From contig CM057158.1 in NCBI GenBank assembly GCA_029962745.1, positions 4,838,815 through 4,902,814 on the forward strand: a stretch of DNA of 64,000 nt, written 5' to 3'. The notes below the pieces were generated by a model. The model had not been told where the DNA came from and did not search any database. It saw only the letters and a program-made list of their open reading frames with translations. This stretch comes from Echinometra lucunter. Lineage: Eukaryota; Echinodermata; Echinoidea; Camarodonta; Echinometridae. Made by a program: the position numbers and the translations under genes. Below, piece after piece: positions 1 through 11,600 of the stretch (position 1 is the first letter of the stretch; the number at the start of each line of letters is the position of its first letter).

Positions 1-1084
1 TCATTTTCATTTTTCAACAGTTATGTATAAAGGAAAAGAAAAAAATATATATAGGCCTAAGATAGAAACAAATAAGCAAAAGAAAAACAAAATAAAACAA
101 AACAAAACATTTCCAAGAAAAAGAAGAAAATATAAGAATGAAAATGAAAATACAGACCAGCAAAAAGAGGCAGAGCTTGTGAAACCTGGTTTAAGTAGGA
201 GATCCTGCAATATATTACTAAAACATGACTGTATGAAACTAGGCAGAAATGCACAGTAGCATGCCAATCATGATTTAATTGCAGCATACAAATATAATTT
301 CAAACAAAAAGAAAATAAAAGAAAATTAGAATAAAGAATAATGCAATGCACCCATCGAAACATAACGGGATTCAATCAACATTAAGTTCGTATTTTCAAT
401 TACAACTTAGTCATTATTGAACTTAGACCGAATGAATATCATGATTTTGTATAAGTAATACTATTTTTTTTAAAAAAAGAAGAACAGAAAATAGATTGAT
501 AGGCAACTACGGAAACAATCGTTTTATCAATGTTTTATCTCTCAGAAAAACAAACGAAAGATTGTCTGATAACAGTACATTGTATAGGTTGTAAACATGA
601 AGACATGAGAAAAGGACAGAGTGACATGAATGGACATGTGAGGAAAAAGCACGGGGAGGGGGGGGGGGGGGGGGGGGAGGAGGGAGTAGTTGCCGTGATT
701 TCGAAGAATTTTATTAATTTAAAGCCGCACTACTAGAGCATTTAAAGATATGGAAGGATTAAGAGGATTATATAAATCACTGTTTTAACCTGTCAGTGAA
801 GGATCAACGTCTATAGAGTTCAATTGGCCATTTGCAGTTTGCGTAAAACTTTTACTGTTTCGTATTTTCTATGCATACATGATTTGTTTTCAGTTGATAA
901 TTGCTCACTCTCGAGACTTGCCACGTAACCCACCCCAGTGTACCCCTATGTACATGTACGTCCAATATGCCTTCAGTATATGAATTTGACCATGCTATGT
1001 CATTCAAAGGCTGAAATTTGTCTTTAAACGACCTGACATATCTAACAAACAACGATATTTTCCAACAGGGAAAATTAAATAAAT

Positions 1085-1131
1085 CATTAAGTAAATGAAT
1101 GAATGAATGAATAAATAAATAAATAAATAGA

Positions 1132-1166
<35 letters not shown>

Positions 1167-1200
1167 ATGAATAAATAAATTGATTAATTGATTAATTAAT
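1085..1200. repeat. AAAT/AATG tetranucleotide microsatellite
   Basis: Runs of aaataaat interrupted by gaatgaatg and gattaatt blocks. Confidence 0.95.
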
Positions 1201-2512
1201 ATTTAATTAATTGATTGATTATTTACTAATCAACGGAGTTAATGTAACAAATAAATCTTATATCATAAAATCTCTGACAAATAAGAGTACCAAGAGTGCG
1301 AAGGGAATGTATGATGTCTCCCCTACCATCACCGACAAAATCCATGGGGGAGCATTCCCTCTCCTACCCCTTTGATGCCATTGCATGATACATGTATGAA
1401 AAATGGAAATGAAACTGCAAGACTGATGATGCATCACGGGGGGAGGGGGGCTGCAGCCTCCCCCCCCCCCTCCCCAATTTCGGCTATACCCCCTCCAAAC
1501 CCCCTACTAATTGTATAAACTTAATATCTAAATTGAAAATTACTCATTTCATAGGCTTGAAAAAACACATAAAGCCAAGGGCTTCAGGAGACTCGCCTTC
1601 CCTAAAAATTAAAAAAAAAATTTAAAAAAATTTAAAAAAACACGTTCCGCGGCCCCTGCACCAGTAACATGTACAGCGTTGTCTCTCATGCTGACCGACC
1701 TTAAAACATGAGAACGTCCTCTCCCGACGATAGACAGCACAGGTCATGTTTCTTATCGACATGGATATATTGATGATATCATAACGTACAATTTCGAGAC
1801 CATGCAACCGATGCAAGTGACAACTGCATTATATTCCATTATAATTCGAAAGCGAAAAATAACATTAAAGACAAAACCGGATCTTTCATTACTATAATTA
1901 TATGAATAAAAAGAATTATTTTTCAGTAAATAATTTTGTAATGCCAATGTATTATGATTATCCACTTCTTTTACACTAATAATGATAATAAAATAATGAT
2001 AACATTTGTTGTGTTTACAATCTTTGATTAAGAGGAAGCCGAAAATTAAAATGCAACAAACCGATTTCACATGCCGTTTTTTTTTAGTTACATTTTGTCT
2101 ATGAGTAAGTCTCTGCTGACTGTTCTATGCTTTCAAGATCATTATATGAATAATGATTCCTGAAAAAAAAACACAACTAATTTCAAATCGTCTAGCATGA
2201 GAGAGTCAGATGGTGAACTGTTCCACCCCGCCCCCTCGAAAAATCAACTTGAGATTCAACGTTTTTACAGAAATGTTTTTCGCTTTACAAGTATAACAGC
2301 GCCTCCAGGACGACACGACCCCCCCCCCCCCCCCCATCATCTCAGAGAGTGGGGGAGAGAGGGTGTTGGCATGATCCAAAATAACTAAGCATGAAATTAA
2401 GGTGCATTCACACACACGGGCAAATGAAATTTGGTTCGCTATTCAAATCGAGATCCAAATTTCGATTTAAAACAATGCAGAATAATCTCCCTCAAGATGC
2501 AATCGTGAGAGG

Positions 2513-2781
2513 TATACTGCCCTACTTTGGCAAAAGGAAGCAAGTGACATTTTCGTGGAAATCGACTTTTTAAAAGTGATTTGACTAATTGAGCCATAAG
2601 CCAAACAAGCCAAATGAGCAACAGGAATGAAGTGCATAGAATTGCCTGGAAACTTTTTCAAAAGGAAACAAATTACAGCAAACAACGTTAGTTCCGATCA
2701 CATTATATAGGGCATATTTTCTTCATTGTAGCATGTTGTACTTGGTGTCACTTGCTCCCTTTGGCCAAAGTAGGGCAGTAT
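2513..2781. repeat. Small foldback with about 37-bp inverted arms
   Basis: The left arm (2513-2549) reads tatactgccctactttggc and on through caagtgaca. The right arm (2746-2781) is nearly its reverse complement. The spacer is about 200 bp. It looks like a nonautonomous inverted-repeat element. Confidence 0.75.
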
Positions 2782-3116
2782 ATTATCTAAGATGTGAATT
2801 TTGGTCCTCATTGATTAGGTCCTTTCTTTAGATATAACATGAGCAGAGACAGCAACTGGACGGCGGTGGTTGGTCAGCTCTCCTTGTGAATCTAGAGTGG
2901 AAGAGTCCGGTTGTCTCTGTCTTGATGTAAACTAAGTTATCTGGCAGCCGTCGACCTTATAGAGGTTTTAAAGAGAAAAGAATTGAGACGGTTTCGATTA
3001 GTCTGCTCCCCCTAGAGTCAGTTTGATCATGTCATATATAACATGAGCAGAGATGACAATTTTCCGGAAGGTGGTGTCTTCTACGACCTAGAGTGGGATA
3101 TAGATAGAGTGGGAGA

Positions 3117-3212
3117 GCCATCGCTCTGGAATGCTCTCCCACTAAGGATCCGATCAGCAGAATCGCTAGAAACATTCAAAAAGTATCTCAAATCATACAT
3201 GTTCACATCGTA
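3117..3212 (+). mobile_element. LINE reverse-transcriptase C-terminal fragment
   Basis: The plus strand reads LWNALPLRIRSAESLETFKK and on to ...YMFTS and a stop. The W-N-x-L-P ... S-L-x-x-F-K pattern is the usual extreme C-terminus of non-LTR retrotransposon polymerases. Only this tail remains, a typical 5'-truncated insertion. Confidence 0.75.
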
Positions 3213-3959
3213 GTTTAGTTATATTGGTTAGATATACACTCATAATGTATACATGTTTATTTACATATGCATTTTCCTTCTTTCTCTCTCTTTCCTTATC
3301 TCTTTTACTTATCCCTCTGTGCCTCAGAATAGTTAACGAGAATCGATGGCGCATTACAAATGCTGTATTTACCAACCTTAACTGCAGTGATCTAATTGTG
3401 AAAAAACTGGTCTTTTGCGGTGAGGTCTCTATGAAAAAGTTTGTAAAAGGTAGTGGTTTTGCTGTTTAAAAAGGCAGGCTTAAGTGGTGTTCACCAGCAG
3501 AATAATCAATAACAGGATGTGTTAAAGCTCCTTGAATAGGGGGTGTTCAATTGTTCCATTTTCACACTGGATTAAAAAAAGAACGGCTCAGGACAGGTGA
3601 TGGTGGACCACTTAATGACGAGATGTCTGCTATTGTGCTGAAGCCAAAACCACTCATTTTTCACAACTAAAGTACTACCAATCTACCCCTTAAGAACAAC
3701 TGCTTCACAACAAAAAAACACTACAAAACCACAACTTTTCTACAACCCTTACACAGCAAATTCACTGCAAAGAATATTACACATATTATGATCACTACAC
3801 TTAAGGTTGGTAGTCTCTGGCGTGATATGAAACCAAGTTATCCAGATTCAATTCATCGTCTCTGGAGTTGGTTTAACGGTAACATCAGCAATCAGCTCTT
3901 TGTCTTCACCTGAACTGACTCTGATCGGACCCAGGTTCGAACCCGAGTCAATTTTTTTC

Positions 3960-4200
3960 AGATCATGATGTTGACCCACCGTGCATGGTGGCTTATGAAC
4001 GGGAGATCGTGGGTTCGATCCCCGGCCGAGTCATACCAAAGACTTACAAAAATGGGACCTTCTGCCTTCTAGCCAGGCGCTCGGCATATAAGAATGGAGA
4101 AGGGTAATAATAACAAATTATGTTATGCAGGTCCCACTGGAAGATTAGCTGATAGCTAAAGTGGTTACCCTGGGTAAATAAGGGCTATTATTATTATTTA
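3960..4200 (+). mobile_element. tRNA-derived SINE-like element
   Basis: A pol III B box (ggttcgatccc at 4012-4022) sits in a tRNA-like context, followed by a unique body and a simple TTA-rich 3' tail (about 4185-4200). A complete tRNA cloverleaf is not present, so this is read as a SINE rather than a tRNA gene. Confidence 0.6.
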
Positions 4201-5173
4201 TTTAAGGTTGGGCAGGTCCCAGACCTAATTAAAGTCAGTTTAGGTGAAGAGAAAGAGCTAATACACGTCTGTAAAACCCCATTTACACAAATTAGATAAG
4301 AACAATATGACATGAAGAATACATCAAATAACCAGTTTGAAGGGACGAGGAGTGAAAACAACTGCACAAAGAGCATGTTTTATTTTTTCAGATCATACTT
4401 TTAACATTCTGGATATGTAAACTATGAATGCTGCTGCCTCTCCTTTTTCGTCTTTTAAAATTAATTGTGAGAATAATACTTTATCTTTTACCCCTTTTTA
4501 AAAATAGAAATAGGGCATATTATGAAGAGTTGTCACTGGTATTCCGGTGATATTCGAGCTCTATACAATTTATTTTGAAAATAGAATTCGTGGTGATTAT
4601 GCTACCTACGTCCATCGGTTGTTTTGCAATGGAGCAGCCATAAATCTATACACCTGCGAATAAAGATAAAAGAACGCCAGGGGTGCTGTAGGCACTTGAG
4701 AGCCTGTGAGTTTTGGACCATGAGTCCTGGTTCCAGCTACAGTATCTTTGACAGTAGTTATCTTGCACCCAGTTGAGCTCCTATACTATAGATTTCGGTC
4801 TGTAATTACAGCAGGCCGCGACATAAACAACAACATCAGCAACAACAACAACAACAACAACAACTGTCAATGGTCGGCTAAGGCGGGAGGTGTATTAACC
4901 TCATGTTGGATACGCCACCCCCGTGTGATGGTACATTAATTGCTCCATAAAATTCATTTCAATCAAACTTTCATGGCGATCCATTCGTCATGTTCGATCG
5001 TTGATAGCAAAAGTCATTCCTTGCAAATTTGGCATCTTGTATTTCATTAAAAGTCAAGAACAGGAATAATTGCATGATCGCAAATATATCTTGAAGAACA
5101 TTATTAGCTTAAAATCACTGGAAAGTTACTAGAGGCAGCAAAACATGTCAGCATGCACTATAACGAGTTTTAC

Positions 5174-5393
5174 CTATTTCAAGGAGAACTTCACGCACAT
5201 TTTCTCCCGTCTTGGCGCTAGCCTCGAAGAAAACGATTCCTTTCTCCGCAGCGTAGCTTGCCGAAAACCTCTTCGGGATTTCTCGGATTTCGTCATCGCA
5301 GTCGCACTTGTTTCCGACGAGAACGATGATGATGTCTGGAGGGCCGTGCTTTCTAAGCTCCGATATCCAGTATGGAATGCAATCGAAGGATGT
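5174..5393 (-). CDS. Rab exon 5 (NKCD and SAK guanine-binding motifs)
   Basis: Starts TSFDCIPYWISEL after aataacag and ends EVLLEI plus G before gtaaaa (phase 1). It holds both guanine-specificity motifs. The intron before it is about 8.9 kb and repeat-filled. The donor points to a further exon not recognised in the remaining 5.2 kb. Confidence 0.9.
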
Positions 5394-5621
5394 CTGTTAT
5401 TAACAGTGAAAATAGCCTGATCTATTACCGTTTCATGAAATGGGTATATCAAGCAGGACAATGGGAGAATCTTTATATTTCATTTTAAAGATTAAGATCT
5501 GAGTAAAATGACAATTCCTAAAAGAATCAAATCCAAAACGTTTCGCTTTTCGTAATTTTTCAGAACATAATGTATACAACATCAGTTCTCTTGATATCTA
5601 GAACCTCGCGATGGCCTACTC

Positions 5622-5676
<55 letters not shown>

Positions 5677-8600
5677 AGAGAGAGAGAGGGAGGGAGAGAG
5701 AAAGGGTTAGAGCAATATACCTGCATCTCTTGACTTTTTTGTTTGAAATGGTATTTTATTGGTCACCTCATAATGTAAATACAAATACAGTGTGTCCCAG
5801 AAAAAAACGAAACCGAGATGTATCGAAGTTTATTCAAATCTTAGTCACAATTATGATTGATAACTAATACATATTTTTAAAGCTTAGACTTTTTTTTAAA
5901 GCTTGGACCCTCTTCTTTCATTAGATACAAATACAGTGTGTCCCAGAAAAAAAAAACGAAACCGAGATGTATCGAGGTTTATTCAAATCTTAGTCACAAT
6001 TATGATTGATAAATAATAAATATTTTTAAAGCTTAGACCCTCTTCTTTCATTAGATACCACTCATAATGATACATACTTCAAAGTTCATGCATGAGTGAA
6101 TGAGAACAATATGAAGAAGGGCTACCAAAAAGTCCTTTGCATAACCATACCTCAAATTCAAAGAGACAGATATGAACCCTGATAGCAGACGTACGTTTTA
6201 AGACGTCATAAAATGGTCTCAAACTGGTTCACACGTCATACGTCGTATAGATGACTATTTTGCGACGGCAATACAACGTCTTTTTTATGACCAATATTTC
6301 CCCACTTTTTGTTTGACCATAATATGATGTAAATTTTACGTCAAACTATTTACCACTTTATTACGTCTTCTCTAAGACCAGAATAAGACGGGGTTTTTAC
6401 GTCAATTATTTCCCACGTTTTAACAACTTTTTAAGGACCACAATATGACGTGATTCTTACGTTATTTTTTACATCCATACATTGTTACCATTTTTTATGG
6501 CTTTTCCAATGAGATCATAACAATCATCATTTACGACTTCTTGCTTTTTCAAGACATAAGATTTATTCAAAGAAGACATTTTCAATTTTTACCCTGAAAT
6601 TAATAGAGGAACGTTCCATGAAGAGTTTTGTCAGTGATTGTTACTGACAACTGTTATAAGCTACTGAAAATCCTTTCATTTGATCGGCTGAGAGCAAATT
6701 AATGGGTGAAAATCACATACTTGCCAACTCTACCGATTTAGGCGGTAGACTACCACTTTTCATGGAATTTAAGCACCAACCGACTTTGAACACTCTTTTC
6801 AGTAGAAACTACCTAATTTGATCATTTAATGGACCAAAAGTTTATTTTCATGCCTTATCATTTATTACTGGCTCCATCACCCAATATTTATCATACTTTG
6901 AAGGATTTTTTTGTTTTTATTTTCACGTATATGAAGTCATCTAACTTCAAATTTCAAAAATTCATAACAAATTTTCCAAACTATCTTAGTCTAAGTATAG
7001 AAGCAGTGTCAGTCATGCACCTTTCAAAAGCAAACATCTTATGTGCATCATTACGATTCAAAATATCGAAATTTTAAGGCAGAAGGGAGAAAAAATATCT
7101 TGGCATGTTTGGAAGCTTTGTTTTCAGTTTTCTTGGAAAATCGAGAATATTCATTTACAACGCCTTTCAAGATTTCAAAGCTGAAAAGCGGGAGCAGTGT
7201 CATCCAATTTCGAAAGCAAGAATTTAACGTGCGTGATGATGATAACGCCCATTGTATTTAGTTTCCAACTATCGAAAGCTTTTAAAGACGGAAGGGAGAA
7301 ATAAATGCCTTTGGAAACTTTATTTTCATTTTTCTTAGAAAAGTGAGAATAGTCACACTACCTTTCAAGATTTCGAAGCTGAAAAGTGAGAGTGGTGTCA
7401 TTTTAATCACATTTCAAAAGCAAACATCCTATGTGCATCATTACGATTCAAAATATCGAAATTTTAAGGCAGAAGGGAGAAAAAATATCTTGGCATGTTT
7501 GGAAGCTTTGTTTTCAGTTTTCTTGGAAAATCGAGAATATTCATTTACAATGCCTTTCAAGATTTCAAAGCTGAAAAGCGGGAGCAGTGTCATCCAATTT
7601 CGAAAGCAAGAGTTTAATGTACATCATGATGCCCACTATTAGTTTCCAAATATCGATACGGAGGAATAAATACCTTTGTAAACTCATTTTTTCTTGGAAA
7701 AATGGGAAGAGTAAATTACATTACCTTTCAAGATTTCAAAGCTGAAAAGGGAGATGAGAAAATGGTACCTTTTAGTTTCAGTGCTTCAGTAATCAATATC
7801 CAAAACTATTTATGGAATTGATATACATAATCATTTTTTAAAGGAAAAAAAATAGTTGAATATTAGAAATAATGTCCCTCTCTGAAAGGCTGCTCCCCGG
7901 GAGATTTTGCAGAGGATTGTCCAGACGCAAATTTGGAACAAAAGTGCATGTTGAAAATAATGAGTTAAGGCTACAACGGATCGGGACAACAGATTGTGAA
8001 GACTTTCCTAAAGTGCTGTAAAATATGTTTGACTGTTCAAAAAATATAAAATCTTCCGCTACGCTCCCTTGCATACAATGAAGAAGGTAATCAGTTAATT
8101 TTCAGGTATTATAGTAGTATTGGATATATATACACCGCACATATTCACTAAACAAAGGTGCTCAAGGCGCTCTCAATATTATACCCCGGCTCAGCTAGAC
8201 TACCAATTTCAGTGCTCACAGCATTTTAGGAATTTCTTCCTGCCCGTACCCATCTTCACCTGGGTGGAGCAGGGGCGTAACAGGTACCTGTTATCAGGGG
8301 GGGGGGGGGGGGCAGAGACCAAAATTTCCCGGTAACTAGTCTACGTCTAGAATCCGTGGCGTAGCTGGGACTGCATTTTAGGAGGACGGTAGTGCTCCAC
8401 CGGCGTAAATCCAATTTGAGGAGTGGGGGATGAAAAACTTTTTGAATGATTTTTTTCCCTCTCACACACATTTTGACATATTTTGCGGGCGAGCTTCGCT
8501 CGCTCGCAAAAAGTAACCACTTTTCCGGTTTTGAATCGCATTTTCGAATAAGAATTCTAAAATATGACAAAAGAGCGAATCGAGCGAGCCAAAAATAACC

Positions 8601-11600
8601 ACTTTTCTCGATTTTAATCGCATTTTCGGATGGAAATCCTAAGATTTTGACGAGCGAGCGAAGCGAGCAAGCCAAAAATAACCACTTTTATATTTCAATA
8701 GCATTTTCAAATAGAAATTCTAAAATATGATGGTTGTTTATGATAGATATTCAGAATTTTTACTAACTGATTAATTAAAATAAATTTTCTTCCTTAAAAA
8801 GTGTGTCTGCATGGGGGGAAATTTGTACGCACCATCCCCCCTCTCCCCCAGTGGGGGTGATAGATCCCCCACCCCCCCCCCCCCCCGAATTTACGCCAAT
8901 GTAGTGCTCCCTAGAGGGGAGGGTGCAGGGAGGGGGAATTTCCCCCCTCCCGCGCGAAGCGCGGAAGCTCCGACGTTTCTTTGAATTGTTAGTTGTCGGT
9001 AATTAAGTCTATCTTCTGCGGCGTAACTAGGATTTCATTTTAGGAGGACGGAGCTCCCTAGGGGGGAGGGTGCAGGGAGGGGGGAGTTTCCCCCCTTCCC
9101 GCGCGAAACGCGGAAGCTCCGACCGTTTTTTTCGCTGTCAGTTCCCGCTCTTCTTACGCTTTCTGCCTGTTATCGGGGGGGGGGGGAGGGTGCATACGCA
9201 TAGGCAGAAATTTCCCGGTAATTAAGTCTAGAGTCAGTGGTGTAGCTAGGATTTCATTTTAGGAGGACGATAGTGCAAAGCGTGCTCCATAGGCATGCTA
9301 GGGGGAGGGTGCAGGGATGGTGATTTCCCCTCCCGCGCGAAGCGCGGAAGTTTTGACGTTTCTTTGAATTGTTCTTACATCTCTTACATTCTCTGCCTGT
9401 TATCGGGGGGGGGGGGGGCAGAGCCGAAAATTTCCCGGTATCTAAGTCTAGAAATGGAATATGCGGAGGTGAGCCCACACCGCGAGTTGCTTGTTGCGAA
9501 GCCCTTAGCGGGTGGGGCCCAGGGTTCTTGCTTAGGCCCCTGATGGGGGTCTACAGGGAAAGCCACTACGGGGGTCCAGGGAATGGAGCAACCGGAAGCT
9601 CCGGGGTTTTGGTGTACTAAATTTTCCCTCCTTTCTTTTGTTTCCTTTTGCTTTTTTCTTCCCCCCCCCCCTTCCCTCTTTTCCCCCTCTCTCTTCTTTC
9701 TCCCCTTTCTCCTTTTTTCTTTCCCGTTCTCCTTCTTCCTTTCCCTTCTTCCTTTTCTTTCCCTTTCTCCTTTCTTTTCCTTTCTTCTTCTTTCTTTTCC
9801 TTTCTTCTTCTTTCTTTCCCTTTCTCCCTTCATTTTTCTTCCTTTCCCTCCCTTTCATTTTTTCCCGGTGGTTTGGTGGATTTTCCCGCTGAAATCCTTC
9901 AGGGGGGCACTCTGCCCCCCCCCCGGCCGTTACGCCACTGGGGTGGAGAGTGGCAAAATGCAGATTAATTGCCAAATGACATAAGTGCATACTGCATTAT
10001 AGCCATAATTCTATTTTGTGACTATAAGAGTTAGAGAATGCAAAGTTCTAATCCTGCTAATTGGAACTACACAACGAAATGTGGGGTCAACAGTAATTAA
10101 GGAAATATTCAGGGGGTCCCTCCTCCCTATGAAAAGAAAAGAAAAGAAAAATGAGCACTACTGACCCCATTAAAACAAAACAGAGAAAAAATAAGTGGAT
10201 GCTTAGATCAGACCGTGAAACAGTTGTACAGAAAGTGCTTTAAAATGCAAGGTTTTTCTCTCTTGGTCACCACGTGACCGCGCATCCTGAAAGAAAGTAA
10301 TTTCCTAAGAGCGTCACTAAAACACTAGGTTTCGATCCTTTATGAAAATACAAAATTCTCTCATTCACATGTCGCCCCCTCCCCGTCGTGAAAAACCTCC
10401 CCTGATACCCCTCCAGATCCTTGCCCCTGCACTGTACCGACCAAAAAAAATTTTTTTTAAAAATCTACCTCTTTTTCATTCTTCAGTGTTGGCAAGTCAC
10501 TGACATCGACTCTTCATGAAACACTCGATCATCCCTGATAGCAGACGGACGTCTTTAAGACGTCAAGAACTGGTCATAAACTGGTCCACACGTCATATGT
10601 CGTATACACGACTATTTTACGACAACCTTATGACGTCTTTATATGACCAAAATTTTCTCAAATTTTGTTTGAACATAAGATGACATATATTTTACGTCAA
10701 ATATTTACCACTTTTAACGTATTTTTTAAAGACCAGAACAAGACGTATTTTTACGTCAATTATTTCCCACTTTATAACAGGTTTTTTCAAGACCATAACA
10801 TGACGTGTTTACGTCAGTTTTACGTCGTGATACGATTGTAATAGTTGATCGTGATTCATGAATATTCATGAATGACCAGAAATGACTAAACTTCGTGAAA
10901 AAGGGAAGATAACATTTGGATTTTAACATTTTATTCAATGATTGCACTGCTGATTTAATGAGCAATGTACTTTCATGTTGAACACCATTCAGTTAATATC
11001 ATGGGCATGGTATTTCAGAATGCATCAAGAAATTGTAATTTCTAACTGTTTTTTTTTCAAGTATATACAGCCCACATATATAGTAATGTCGTAACAAAGA
11101 ATCAGTGGTTAGGTATAGGATGTGGGATGTTAGGATATAGGGTTAATGTAGGACGATCTATAGGCTTGAATATTAACAAAGAGAAAACGTCATAATGTTG
11201 TATACATTCTAAAATATTTTATAAACCAGGTTTGAAGTTTTGACGTCTTTATGATGTGATTTTTACCAGTCTGTGAGCTTCCTTTGGGTCGTAAAGACGT
11301 CATAAAGACGTTTTTTCCGACCAATATGATGTAAAATTGACGTAAAAATATGACGTCTTATTTTACGTCGTGTGCTGGTGCAAAGTATCGTCTTAAAGAC
11401 GTATATATAATACGTAAATAAGACGTATGACACGACTTTAAAAAGACGTAAATATGACGTTATTCTCACCAGTCTCTGCTATCAGGGAAAATATTTCTGT
11501 TACTGTGATATGAAAATAATACTTCTGAATAGTTCATTTTCTGCTCGACTCCTCAATGGATGAAAATGAGTCGGGGATGGCTAAGCTCTGTTTGTGTAAA

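Larger units (their letters stand above)
1..5173. other. Noncoding DNA 3' of Rab exon 5 (probably last intron)
   Basis: No exon was recognised here on either strand. It holds a G-run (about 659-677), an AAAT microsatellite (1085-1200), a G/C homopolymer patch (1440-1490), a C-run (2321-2335), a foldback (2513-2781), a LINE tail (3117-3212), a SINE-like unit (about 3960-4200) and a CAA microsatellite (4843-4864). The Rab terminal exon could be hidden here because such exons are short and variable. Confidence 0.6.

Noticed and set aside
3990..4060. Functional tRNA gene
   Set aside because: Good B box only; followed by a SINE-like body and TTA tail.
1..5100. Last exon of the Rab gene
   Set aside because: Looked for a minus-strand exon in phase 1 ending in a Cys motif; no candidate was convincing, so none is called.
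7043..7642. Small gene encoding a repeated HHYDSKYRNFKAEGRKN peptide
   Set aside because: The peptide repeats because the DNA is a 390-bp tandem repeat; frames are not continuous across units.
9384..9990. Lys/Glu/Arg-rich and Phe/Ser/Pro-rich open frames
   Set aside because: Products of the C/T tract; no domain, no splice context.
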